A stretch of 64,000 nt of DNA from Sediminivirga luteola (GTDB taxonomy: Bacteria > Actinomycetota > Actinomycetes > Actinomycetales > Brevibacteriaceae): assembly GCF_014639315.1 (NCBI RefSeq), contig NZ_BMFY01000012.1, positions 1-64,000 of the forward strand, in the 5' to 3' direction. The position numbers and the translations under genes are program-made. The notes beneath the pieces are model-generated. The model ran no database searches, had not been told where the DNA came from, and was given only the letters and a program-made list of their open reading frames with translations. This document shows positions 45,638 through 53,868 of the stretch, in pieces (position 1 is the first letter of the stretch; each line of letters opens with the position of its first letter).

Positions 45638-46447
45638 ATGTCACGGATCTTCACCAAGACCGGACGCCCCGCGGGGCAGAACGTGCGGGGCGAGGCCGCG
45701 GGGCTGCGGTGGCTGGCCGAGGCGGAACCGGCCGGGGGTGCGCGCGTCGCCCGGGTGATCGCAGTGGACGAGGACCGCCTGGAGCTGGAGTTCATCGAGC
45801 AGGCGCCACCCTCGGCCCGCGCGGCCCGCGCCTTCGGAACCGCCCTGGCCCGCACCCATGCGGCCGGCGCGCCCTGGTGGGGTTGCCCGCCGGCCGGATG
45901 GCAGGGTCCGGACTGGGTGGGCAACAGCCGCACCCCGCTCATCGGCGACCAGCAGAGCGCCCCGCGGACCTGGGGGGAGTTCTACGCAGAGCACCGCATC
46001 ATGGAGTTCGCCCGGCGGCTGCACCAGGCAGGTGTCGTGAACGCCGATGAGTACCGTGTCTTCACGCGGCTGGCGGACCGGCTGGCCAGCGGCGAACTGA
46101 ACGCGCCGCAGCCGGCCCTGGTGCAGGAAGCCGGGCACGAGGTGGCACGGTGCCACGGCGATATGTGGTCCGGCAACGTGCTCTACGACGGCACCGGCAA
46201 AGGGGCGACGCTGATCGATCCGATGGCGCACGGCGGCCACGCGGAGACCGATCTGGGCACGCTCTCCGTCTTCGGCTTCCCCCATCTGGAGGACGTCTAT
46301 GCGGGGTACGACGAGGCCTCGGCGCTGGCGGACGGCTGGCGCGAGCGGATTGAGCTGCATCAGCTGGGCATCGTGATCATGCACGCGGACCTGTTCGGCG
46401 GCAGTTACACCGGGGCAGCGCTCCGGCTTGCCCGGCGGTACCTGTAG
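45638..46447 (+). CDS. Fructosamine kinase family protein
   Basis: Aminoglycoside-phosphotransferase-like fold of the fructosamine-3-kinase (YniA) family, 269 residues. The kinase core reads VARCHGDMWSGNVLYDG (catalytic Asp in HGD, Asn ligand), then LIDPMAHGGHAETDLGTLSVFG (metal Asp). The N-terminal LELEFIEQAPPSARAARAFG covers the hinge, and GWQGPDWVGNSRTPLIGDQQ is a family block. Such enzymes phosphorylate ketosamine adducts on proteins or free amino acids as repair. AAGGAG lies 4 bases before the ATG. Divergent from the MFS gene by 236 bp. Confidence 0.86.
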   Translation: MSRIFTKTGRPAGQNVRGEAAGLRWLAEAEPAGGARVARVIAVDEDRLELEFIEQAPPSARAARAFGTALARTHAAGAPWWGCPPAGWQGPDWVGNSRTPLIGDQQSAPRTWGEFYAEHRIMEFARRLHQAGVVNADEYRVFTRLADRLASGELNAPQPALVQEAGHEVARCHGDMWSGNVLYDGTGKGATLIDPMAHGGHAETDLGTLSVFGFPHLEDVYAGYDEASALADGWRERIELHQLGIVIMHADLFGGSYTGAALRLARRYL

Positions 46448-46535
46448 CGCGCGTGCGGCACACGGCCCGGGCGCCGGCGCTCAGGCCGGGCGCGGTCCTC
46501 CGCTCGGGCTGCGGCGCGGTTCTCCCGATCCGGCC

Positions 46536-47957
46536 TTACGGCCCGGCCAGCAGCAGGAGCACCGCGCCCAGCAGCGCCACGATCCCCAGCCCGAGAAGCA
46601 GCACGATGCGCTGGACGGCCCGGCGGTCCGGCGCCTCGCGGCACAGGCTGACCGCGAGCGCCACCCGTGCCGGCGAAGCCATCCCCAGCAGAGACGCGGC
46701 GACGTTGTGCCCGGCCATGACGAGCAGCACATCGGCGTCCAGCGCGACCGCCATCTGTGCCTGCGGCCCGGCGAACATCGCGTTAGCCCCGGTATTGGAG
46801 GCCGTGATGTACCCGCCGAGGCCCGCTACCGCCGGAGCCAGCGCCAGGTAGCCTTCCCCCAGCCGTGCCACCGCCGATGCCAGCACCTCAGACATCCCGG
46901 ACACGGCCATCACGACGCCGAGGACGATGAACAGGCCCGTGGCCGGCCCCACGCCGAGCCAGGACCGGCCGATGCGCGCGGCCGCCCCGGTTCCGCCACC
47001 GCGAGGCCGGAGCCCGCGGGCCGCCACCAGCGAGGCGATCAGCAGCCACAACGCGGGTGAGCCGAGTGGCCGTGCCAGAGCAGCGGCACCAGGTGCCGCC
47101 TGGGCCAGCGCCAGCAGGCCGAGGCTAGCCGTGAGCACTCCGCCGAGCAGCACCGCATGCGGCAGCAGAGCCCGGCGGACCGGTGCGGGCACGGCCAGGA
47201 CTCCCCCGCGCAGCCGGCGGAACGTCAGATGCACCACAAGCGTCACAGCGGCGCCCGCCGCGCCGGCCGGGGCCGTGCCGATCAGCAGATTCGCCCCGAG
47301 CACGGCCGCCCAGAGGACCGTTCCGGAGGCCAGGCCGGCGCCGATGGCCCACCACCGCCGGTCATCGGCGGCGAGCCATGCGGCCAAGGCGCCGACTGCC
47401 AGGAAGACCGGCAGGCTGAGCCACGCCGTCGCCACGCCCAGTTCCTTGAACGGCAGGCCCGCGAGTTCTGCGGCGATGAGGGTGCCGGGCGCCAGAGACC
47501 CCCACGGCACCGCGCACAGCCCGAGCAACGCGATGACGGCGGCACGGCCACCTGGCATCCCCAATGCCAGGAGCAGTGGCAGCGCGATCACCACGCCCAC
47601 CCCGAAACCGGTGAGCGACTCCGCCAGCGGCGTGACCCCGTGGACGATCGCGAGGATGGGCGCCACGCCTCGCCCCAGCGCTGCTTTCAGCCAGTCCGCG
47701 ATCCGCCCTTGCGCGCCGCTCACCCGGGTCAGCTCGGCGAAGGCGATGCCGCCCAGCACGATCAGAAGCACTTCGATGAGCAGGGGCGACCACTGCGTGA
47801 GCGCGCGGGACGCCTCCGGCCAGGGCACCGGGAACCACAGCGCCGCGATCAGGAGCGCCGATGCGGCCCCGGCCAGCGCGGAGCGGGTCGCCGGGGCTCC
47901 GGCCATGAAGGCGGCGATCGCCAGAACCGGCGGCACCGAGGCAAGGACGATGAGCAC
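46536..47957 (-). CDS. L-lactate permease family protein (LctP-like)
   Basis: Membrane carrier of 473 residues with about twelve to fourteen helices. The LctP-type signature HGVTPLAESLTGFGVGVVIA lies in the first half, and VAGLGGYITASNTGANAMF in the second is the conserved discontinuous-helix block of the lactate/glycolate permease family. It probably imports a 2-hydroxy-monocarboxylate with protons. It is alone on the minus strand, convergent with the fructosamine kinase (88-bp gap). No lactate dehydrogenase genes are adjacent. Confidence 0.83.
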   Translation of the reverse strand: MLIVLASVPPVLAIAAFMAGAPATRSALAGAASALLIAALWFPVPWPEASRALTQWSPLLIEVLLIVLGGIAFAELTRVSGAQGRIADWLKAALGRGVAPILAIVHGVTPLAESLTGFGVGVVIALPLLLALGMPGGRAAVIALLGLCAVPWGSLAPGTLIAAELAGLPFKELGVATAWLSLPVFLAVGALAAWLAADDRRWWAIGAGLASGTVLWAAVLGANLLIGTAPAGAAGAAVTLVVHLTFRRLRGGVLAVPAPVRRALLPHAVLLGGVLTASLGLLALAQAAPGAAALARPLGSPALWLLIASLVAARGLRPRGGGTGAAARIGRSWLGVGPATGLFIVLGVVMAVSGMSEVLASAVARLGEGYLALAPAVAGLGGYITASNTGANAMFAGPQAQMAVALDADVLLVMAGHNVAASLLGMASPARVALAVSLCREAPDRRAVQRIVLLLGLGIVALLGAVLLLLAGP

Positions 47958-48298
47958 ATGGCCTTCCTATCACCTCGCCCTGCGGCTCGACGGGCTCGGC
48001 GCGCCTCGCACGACGGAGCGCGCCTGGTCCTGCCCGCTAGGAGCTTCGCCCTGCGGTTGGCTCGAAGCGGTTGACCTCAAAAGGTCGCGTTGCCCGTGAA
48101 TATCCGATCACCGTGACCATTTCGGCTCGATCCGCGCCGGGCAACGCGACTCGCAGGGCGGGCTGGCGCGGCTCGCAGGGCGGCTCGGCGCCGGAGCAAC
48201 TGCCGGGAATACCCTCCGGGCCCCGCGCAGTTGCGTAGGTGACATCAGGAGCCCAGGGGCCGGTGACCGGCGCGCGGGCACGAGCAGAGGGAGTCGCC
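47958..48298. repeat. 341-bp divergent gap with 13-bp inverted repeat (48084-48150)
   Basis: GTCGCGTTGCCCG at 48084-48096 is exactly repeated in reverse complement at 48138-48150, 41 bases apart and flanking an AT-richer segment (TGAATATCCGATCA). Two direct copies of CTCGCAGGGCGG follow (from 48150 and 48172), and related inverted CGCCCTGCGG copies lie near 47974 and 48049. No gene is supported. The region must hold promoters for the LctP-like gene (-) and the NAD(P)-binding gene (+). Confidence 0.55.
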
Positions 48299-48937
48299 AT
48301 GTCCACCATTGCCGTCATCGGAGGCACCGGGTACACCGGGACGAACATCGTCCGCGAGGCCGCTGGCCGCGGTCACCAGGTCATCTCGCTGAGCCGTTCA
48401 GCCCCGTCGGAGCCGGTGGAGGGTGTGCGGTACGAGCACGGTGAGGTGCTGGAGCACGCTCCGGCGCTCGTCGAGACCGCCGATGCGGTGGTCGCCACGC
48501 TCTCCCCGCGCGGGGACACCGCGGGGACGATCCCGGCTCTGTACGGCCGGCTGGCCGAGCTCGCCGCCGAGTACGGCACGCGGCTGATCGTCATCGGCGG
48601 CTTCTCCTCCCTGCGCCCCTCCCCGGACTCGCCGCGGTTCGTCGAGGGGGACATCCCCGAGCAGTTCGCCGCCGAGGCCGCCGAGATGGACGCCGTCCGG
48701 CAGTGGCTCCAGGACGAGGCGCCCGAGCAGCTCGACTGGCTCTTCGTCAGCCCGGCCGGCAGCTACGGTTCCTTCAATCCCGGCGAGGCACGCGGGACCT
48801 ACCGCATCGGCGGCGAGATCGCCCTGTTCGACGATGACGGCGAGTCCGCCATCTCCGGGGCGGATTTCGCCTTGGCGGTCGTCGACGAGATCGACGACCC
48901 GCAGCATCGCCGCGCGCACATCGGCGTGGCGTACTAA
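48299..48937 (+). CDS. NAD(P)-binding protein (NmrA/atypical SDR type)
   Basis: A 212-residue Rossmann protein with the loop IGGTGYTGTNIVREAAGRG at the N-terminus and VIGGFSSLRPSP in place of a classical Ser/Tyr/Lys triad, as in NAD(P)H-binding atypical SDRs such as Rv-type or YwnB-like proteins. The ATG at 48299 begins the Rossmann strand directly; an upstream in-frame start adds 20 residues of no similarity. It is followed after 12 bp by the DsbA-like gene and probably forms a small stress- or redox-related operon with it. Substrate unknown. Confidence 0.8.
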   Translation: MSTIAVIGGTGYTGTNIVREAAGRGHQVISLSRSAPSEPVEGVRYEHGEVLEHAPALVETADAVVATLSPRGDTAGTIPALYGRLAELAAEYGTRLIVIGGFSSLRPSPDSPRFVEGDIPEQFAAEAAEMDAVRQWLQDEAPEQLDWLFVSPAGSYGSFNPGEARGTYRIGGEIALFDDDGESAISGADFALAVVDEIDDPQHRRAHIGVAY

Positions 48938-48949
48938 AGGGGCGCGGGC

Positions 48950-49588
48950 ATGCGGATCGACGTCTGGGCCGATGTGGCCTGCCCCTTCTGCTATCTGGGC
49001 ACCGCACAGCTGGAACGGGCGCTGGCGTCCTTCCCGCGGCGGGACCAGGTCGAGGTGCGCTATCACAGCTTCCAGCTGGACCCCGATGCCCCGGTTGAAG
49101 CGGCCGGCAGCGGCATGGAGATGCTGGCGCGCAAGTTCGGGCGCTCGGTGGAGGAGACCCGCCGGATGACCCGCGGGACCGAGGAGCGGGCCGCCGCCGA
49201 GGGGCTGCACATCGACCATGAGGCCATTCAGCCGGTGAACACCTTCGATGCGCACCGGCTGGTGCATCTGGCCACGGAGCACGGCGCCGGCCATGCGGTC
49301 CTGATGCGGCTCTACCAGGCGTACTTCAGTCGCGGGGAGAACGTGGCCGATCACGACACCCTGGCGGCCATCGGCGCCGAAGCCGGTATGGACGAGGCCC
49401 GCGTCCGGGAGATGCTGGCCACGGACGAGCATGCCGAGAACGTCCGGGCCGATGTCCGGCAGGCCGCTGAACGGGGCATCCAGGGCGTGCCGTTCTTCGT
49501 CTTCGACCGTGTGCATGGCCTCTCGGGAGCTCAGGGCGCCGAGACCCTCAGCGCCGTCTTCGCGCAGCTCTGGGAGAAGACGGCGTAA
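48950..49588 (+). CDS. DsbA family oxidoreductase (FrnE-like)
   Basis: Thioredoxin-fold protein of 212 residues with a CPFC redox motif at 11-14 (WADVACPFCYLG), a helical insertion, and the cis-Pro region QGVPFFVF near residue 185. Absence of a signal peptide and the overall blocks match cytosolic FrnE-type disulfide isomerases rather than periplasmic DsbA. It follows the NAD(P)-binding gene by 12 bp. Known relatives take part in oxidative-stress tolerance or polyketide biosynthesis. Confidence 0.9.
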   Translation: MRIDVWADVACPFCYLGTAQLERALASFPRRDQVEVRYHSFQLDPDAPVEAAGSGMEMLARKFGRSVEETRRMTRGTEERAAAEGLHIDHEAIQPVNTFDAHRLVHLATEHGAGHAVLMRLYQAYFSRGENVADHDTLAAIGAEAGMDEARVREMLATDEHAENVRADVRQAAERGIQGVPFFVFDRVHGLSGAQGAETLSAVFAQLWEKTA

Positions 49589-49598
49589 ACGCGCTCGG

Positions 49599-51197
49599 TC
49601 AGGGTCGGGCGTCAGCCCGCCACGCGGGTGCGTCTGCGCCCCAGAGGCCGCCCATGTGCGCGTAGCCGGACGGGGCGCCGGGGAAGTCGAGCGCGGGAGC
49701 CGCGCAGACGAGCACGCCTGCCGGGGTCCGACCGGTCACGGTGGGCGCCTCCTCCTGTTCACCGGGCGCTCCGCTGCCGCGACCGTCCCGGCGGCCACCT
49801 CCGGTCTGTGATCCTGCCGCGGACGCCGACGCGGGTGCACCGGTGCTGCTGGCGCTCGCGGGACATGCGGTGTTTCGCGGCCCATACGAGGCCAGCGCCC
49901 GGGAACCGGCCTCATCCGGGGCCGGCGCGGCCATCAGCTCAGCGGCGACCCTGGCCAGGGACACCGACACAGCCCGTCCCCGGCCGTCTTCACGGCGCGC
50001 AGCCACCGCCAGAGTCAGGGCGGTCGCGAGCAGGTGACCGGCGGCATGGTCGAGCGCCTGCGCCGGAAGCGCACCGGGACGGACGTCTTCACCGGCGGCC
50101 ACGCCTTCGATCACGGCGATGCCGGACGCCGCCTGGACGATGCTGTCGAACCCGCGCCGGTCCGCCCACGGTCCGGTGTGTCCCCAGGCGCTCACGCGAC
50201 CGACCACCAGCCCCGGATGCCTGGCAGCCAGTTCTTCGGTGCTCAGGCCGAAGGCGCCGAGAGCCCCGGGCCGGTATCCGGTGACCAGGACATCGGCGTC
50301 CGCCAGCAGCTCCTCGAACTTCCGCCGCCCCTCGGGCGAGCGTAGATCCAGCAGCGTCGAGCGCTTCTCCTGCCCGGTGTCCAGATGCTGCCACGCGGCC
50401 TCGGGAAGATGCGGCGGATCCACCCGCAGCACCTCGGCTCCAGCGAAAGCCAGGGCACGGGTGGCGACTGGCCCGGCGATCACCCGCGTCAGATCGAGGA
50501 CCCGTACGCCGCGCAACGGCAGATCCCCGGCGGCGGCACCCGGGGGCTTCCGCCCCGGCACCGCACCTCCGATCTCCCGGACGCCAATGAGCGGTTCCGC
50601 GGCGACCGCCCGGCCCTGCGGGTGCGCGGCCCACTCCTCCGGCCTTCGCACCGCGACCACCACCGCTCCGGCCGCTGCCGCGCGGTCCTCCAGTTCGCGG
50701 GCGGAGAGCGCGCCGATGACCTCCGCCACCCGTGCTGTCGCCGTCTCGTCCGCGGTGCCGGGGCCGATGCCCAGCAGGGCACGCAGGCGCTCTTCGTGAT
50801 GCGGGTAGTTCGCATGCGTGCGCACCCAGCCGTCGGCGGCGGGCCAGAAGCCGGACAGCGGGGCCCATGCCCGGGGAGGCTGCCCGTCGAGCCGGAAGAG
50901 ACGGTCGCTGCGTGCCGAAGCGGCGATCCGCCGGCCATCGAGCCGCACCCACGGGCCTTCAAGTCCGGCGGGTGCAGAGGCAGTGGCAGCGGGTGCAGCC
51001 CGCGCAGCGGGTCCGCCGGATACAGCGAGGGCGGCGAAGGCCAGACTGGCGGCACCCATGGTGCCGGCGAGGAGCCCCGCGGCGTCGAGACGGGAACGCA
51101 GCGGCACAGGAGGCGCGGGCGACCCGAGGCGGTGCAGCATGGCCGGGTCGCCACCGGCCGCAGCCCATGCCCGGGCCGCGAAATGTCCTACCGTCAT
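49599..51197 (-). CDS. CaiB/BaiF-type CoA-transferase, enlarged
   Basis: Family III CoA-transferase-like protein of 532 residues, longer than the usual 380-420. The C-terminal two thirds are canonical: GVRVLDLTRVIAGPVATRAL, DVLVTGYRPGALGAFGLS, WGHTGPWADRRGFDSIVQAA, and the probable catalytic Asp in LPAQALDHAAGHLLA. The N-terminal 230 residues contain a second, reduced, CaiB-like segment (LEGPWVRLDGRRIAASARSD, NYPHHEERLRALLGI) without the Asp motif, so it looks like a fused half-domain. The ATG at 51197 is preferred over an upstream TTG without ribosome site. Divergent from the LLM operon. CoA donor and acceptor unknown. Confidence 0.8.
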   Translation of the reverse strand: MTVGHFAARAWAAAGGDPAMLHRLGSPAPPVPLRSRLDAAGLLAGTMGAASLAFAALAVSGGPAARAAPAATASAPAGLEGPWVRLDGRRIAASARSDRLFRLDGQPPRAWAPLSGFWPAADGWVRTHANYPHHEERLRALLGIGPGTADETATARVAEVIGALSARELEDRAAAAGAVVVAVRRPEEWAAHPQGRAVAAEPLIGVREIGGAVPGRKPPGAAAGDLPLRGVRVLDLTRVIAGPVATRALAFAGAEVLRVDPPHLPEAAWQHLDTGQEKRSTLLDLRSPEGRRKFEELLADADVLVTGYRPGALGAFGLSTEELAARHPGLVVGRVSAWGHTGPWADRRGFDSIVQAASGIAVIEGVAAGEDVRPGALPAQALDHAAGHLLATALTLAVAARREDGRGRAVSVSLARVAAELMAAPAPDEAGSRALASYGPRNTACPASASSTGAPASASAAGSQTGGGRRDGRGSGAPGEQEEAPTVTGRTPAGVLVCAAPALDFPGAPSGYAHMGGLWGADAPAWRADARP

Positions 51198-51272
51198 CGG
51201 CGCCTGCACCCCCTTGAAGACCGTGCCGCTGCCATTCTCTCCGAGCGTGTCAACCGGGGGGAACAAATCGTG

Positions 51273-51297
51273 CTACGATTTCGCTGCATTAGATGCA
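51273..51297 (+). promoter_or_regulatory. Probable promoter/operator of the LLM-MarR operon
   Basis: TACGAT (51273-51278) resembles an actinobacterial -10, and TGCAT-TAG-ATGCA (51285-51297) is a perfect inverted repeat just downstream, about 80 bases before the monooxygenase start. The spacing would let a MarR dimer block initiation. The MarR gene is second in the same operon, so autoregulation is likely; binding itself is inferred. Confidence 0.5.
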
Positions 51298-51376
51298 AAC
51301 AGAATAGATACACGAACATCGAGCCGCGGCCGGGATGATCACGACAGATCTGGTGCCGCCTCGGAAGGGAAGCACC

Positions 51377-52564
51377 ATGCAGTTCGGCATCTTCTCGGTG
51401 AGCGACATCACCCGCGATCCGACGACAGACCACACGCCGAGCGAGGCCGAGCGGATCAAGGCCGCCGTCGCCATCGCCACCAAGGCCGAGGAGGTGGGCC
51501 TGGACGTCTTCGCCATCGGTGAGCACCACAACCCGCCGTTCTTCTCCTCCGCGCCCACCACGCTGCTGGCGTACATCGCCGCGCAGACGAAGAACCTGGT
51601 CCTGTCCACCGCCACCACTCTCATCACGACGAACGATCCGGTGCGCATCGCCGAGGAGTACGCGATGCTCCAGCACCTCGCCGGCGGACGCATGGATCTG
51701 ATGCTGGGCCGGGGCAACACCGCGCCGGTGTATCCCTGGTTCGGCCAGGACATCCGGCAGAGCCTGCCGCTGGGTCTGGAGAACTACAACCTGCTGCACC
51801 GGCTGTGGCGGGAGGACGTCGTGGACTGGGAGGGGAAGTTCCGCACTCCGCTGCAGGGCTTCACCTCCACTCCCCGGCCGCTGGACGATGTGCCGCCGTT
51901 CGTATGGCACGGCTCGATCCGCACGCCCGAGATCGCCGAGCAGGCCGCCTACTACGGCGACGGGTTCTTCGCCAATCACATCTTCTGGCCGAAAGAGCAC
52001 TTCATGCGGCTCATCCGGTTCTACCGGCAGCGCTACGCGCACTACGGCCACGGCACCGAGGACCAGGCGATCGTGGGCCTGGGCGGGCAGGCGTTCATCG
52101 CCAAGAACTCTCAGGACGCCTACACGCAGTTCCGCCCGTACTTCAACGAGGCGCCGGTCTACGGCCACGGGCCACGCCTGGAGGACTTCGCCGAGCAGAC
52201 GCCGCTGTCGGTGGGGAGCCCGCAGGAGGTCATCGACAAGACGCTCACCTTCCGCGAGCACTTCGGCGATTACCAGCGTCAGCTGTGGCTGATCGACCAC
52301 GCGGGCCTGCCGCTGGGCACCGTGCTGGATCAGCTCGAGCTGCTCGGCGGCGAGGTCGTGCCGGTGCTGCGCAAGGAGATGGCCGCGCGCCGCAAGGCCG
52401 GCGTCCCGGATGCCCCGACGCACGCCAGCCGGGTGAAGGACAAGTACGGCGATGCCGAGCCGCGGCAGCCACGGCCGAATGCCAACCGTGGTGACAACGT
52501 CACGGGCGGCTCCCCCTATCAGGACACCGACGAGGGCGTTCGCGCCTCGTTGCCGGAGCTGTGA
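51377..52564 (+). CDS. LLM class flavin-dependent oxidoreductase, CE1758 family
   Basis: Luciferase-like monooxygenase of 395 residues using reduced FMN, presumably supplied by the flavin reductase two genes on. It has the (beta/alpha)8 start MQFGIFSVSDITRDPTTDHT, the FAIGEHHNPPFFSS block (His of the flavin site), RMDLMLGRGNTAPVYPW and the C-terminal half with GLGGQAFIAKNSQDAY. The ATG at 51377 has GGAAGGGA upstream. The MarR gene overlaps its stop (GTGA). This three-gene pattern is recurrent in actinobacteria. The substrate is unknown. Confidence 0.88.
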   Translation: MQFGIFSVSDITRDPTTDHTPSEAERIKAAVAIATKAEEVGLDVFAIGEHHNPPFFSSAPTTLLAYIAAQTKNLVLSTATTLITTNDPVRIAEEYAMLQHLAGGRMDLMLGRGNTAPVYPWFGQDIRQSLPLGLENYNLLHRLWREDVVDWEGKFRTPLQGFTSTPRPLDDVPPFVWHGSIRTPEIAEQAAYYGDGFFANHIFWPKEHFMRLIRFYRQRYAHYGHGTEDQAIVGLGGQAFIAKNSQDAYTQFRPYFNEAPVYGHGPRLEDFAEQTPLSVGSPQEVIDKTLTFREHFGDYQRQLWLIDHAGLPLGTVLDQLELLGGEVVPVLRKEMAARRKAGVPDAPTHASRVKDKYGDAEPRQPRPNANRGDNVTGGSPYQDTDEGVRASLPEL

Positions 52565-53073
52565 GGACAGTGGACACGACTGAGGAAACGGCCCCCCGCG
52601 GCCGGAGCGGACGACCCGGCCGCGCTGCCCGGGCCAATGCCGCCTGGGAGGCGCTGCTGACCGCGCACGCCGTGCTAATGAAAGAGTTCACGGCCGAGAA
52701 CATCTGGGACGAGATCTCCATCCGCGAGTACGACGTGCTGTACACGCTCTCGAAGTGCTCCGCGCCGCAGAAGCTGCGCGAGCTGCACCAGCACGTGCTG
52801 CTGAGCCAGCCGGCGCTCTCACGCATGGTCGACCGGCTGGTGCAGCGGGGCCTGGTGGACCGCGAGCCCGACCCCGATGACCGCCGCGCCACCCGGCTCT
52901 CCCTCACCGAGGCGGGCAGGAAGGCGCAGCGGCGGGTGGGCCGCAAGCACGCGGCGAGCGTGGCGGCAGCGGTCGGCCGCGCGCTCGATGACGACGAGAT
53001 GGTCCAGCTGGAGGCACTGTGCCGGAAGCTGCTGACCGGCACCGGCGACGAGGACGGGGATGAAGGAGAGTGA
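52561..53073 (+). CDS. MarR family transcriptional regulator
   Basis: Winged-helix repressor of 170 residues. The recognition region is LHQHVLLSQPALSRMVDRLV, the wing is REPDPDDRRATRLSLTEAG, and helical dimerisation segments lie at both ends. An Arg/Gly-rich N-terminal tail precedes the fold. The GTG at 52561 overlaps the monooxygenase stop, ensuring co-translation. It probably represses its own operon through the inverted repeat at 51285-51297. A single Cys (SKCSAPQ) in helix 2-3 could serve as a redox switch, as in other actinobacterial MarR proteins; this is inference. Confidence 0.88.
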   Translation: MRTVDTTEETAPRGRSGRPGRAARANAAWEALLTAHAVLMKEFTAENIWDEISIREYDVLYTLSKCSAPQKLRELHQHVLLSQPALSRMVDRLVQRGLVDREPDPDDRRATRLSLTEAGRKAQRRVGRKHAASVAAAVGRALDDDEMVQLEALCRKLLTGTGDEDGDEGE

Positions 53074-53077
53074 CCCG

Positions 53078-53773
53078 ATGAGCGACACTGCACCGGGACC
53101 GGCGCCGGTACGGCGGGAGTTGCGGCTGGCCGTCGTCAGCGCGGGCGCGAGCGATCCCTCCTCGACCCGTATGCTCGCCGACCGCACGGTCGCGGCTGCC
53201 GGCCGGCTGGCGGCGGCCGAGGGGATCACGCTGCGAGTGGACGTGGTCGAGCTGCGCGAACTCGCGCAGGAGATCACCACCGCGATGACCTCGCAGTTCC
53301 TCGGCGAGGGACTGAACGCGGCGGTGGAGACCCTGCGCACGGCGGACGGGATCGTGGCCAGCACACCGGTCTACAAGGCCGGTCCGAGCGGGTTGTTCTC
53401 CGCGTTCTTCCAGATCCTGGACAACGACCTGCTGATCGCCAAGCCCGTCGTGCTCGCCGCGACGGCCGGTACCGCGCGGCATGCGCTGGTCGTGGACGAG
53501 CAGATGCGCCCCGTCTTCGCCTATCTGCGCACGATGACGATGCCGACCTCCCTGTTCGCCTCCACGGAGGACTGGACCGACCCGGCGCTGAGCAAGCGGA
53601 TCGAACGTGCCGCGCGGGAACTGGTGCTGCAGATGGACAGCGGCTTCGAGCGGCGGGTGCGCGAGGAATCCTGGGGCAGCTATCAGCACTCCTTCGGCAG
53701 CGCCGGCGGCACCGAGACCGGCATCGAACTCGATTCCGATCTGATGCGCCTGGCAGCCGGCGGTCAAGCCTGA
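53078..53773 (+). CDS. NADPH-dependent FMN reductase, CE1759 family
   Basis: Flavodoxin-fold reductase of 231 residues that should deliver FMNH2 to the LLM monooxygenase. It has VSAGASDPSSTRMLADRTVA at the N-terminal phosphate loop and VASTPVYKAGPSGLFSAFFQ, the conserved flavin-contact block. The ATG at 53078 has AAGGAG about 10 bases upstream, inside the 3' end of the MarR gene. Last gene of the operon; the three genes are separated by at most four bases. Confidence 0.89.
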   Translation: MSDTAPGPAPVRRELRLAVVSAGASDPSSTRMLADRTVAAAGRLAAAEGITLRVDVVELRELAQEITTAMTSQFLGEGLNAAVETLRTADGIVASTPVYKAGPSGLFSAFFQILDNDLLIAKPVVLAATAGTARHALVVDEQMRPVFAYLRTMTMPTSLFASTEDWTDPALSKRIERAARELVLQMDSGFERRVREESWGSYQHSFGSAGGTETGIELDSDLMRLAAGGQA

Positions 53774-53868
53774 GGCTACCGGCTCGGCGGCCAGCGCTGC
53801 ATCGGCGGCGCGCTTCATGGGGGCCGCACCACACCCATCACCGCCCCTGCGGCGGCCGCACCACACAG

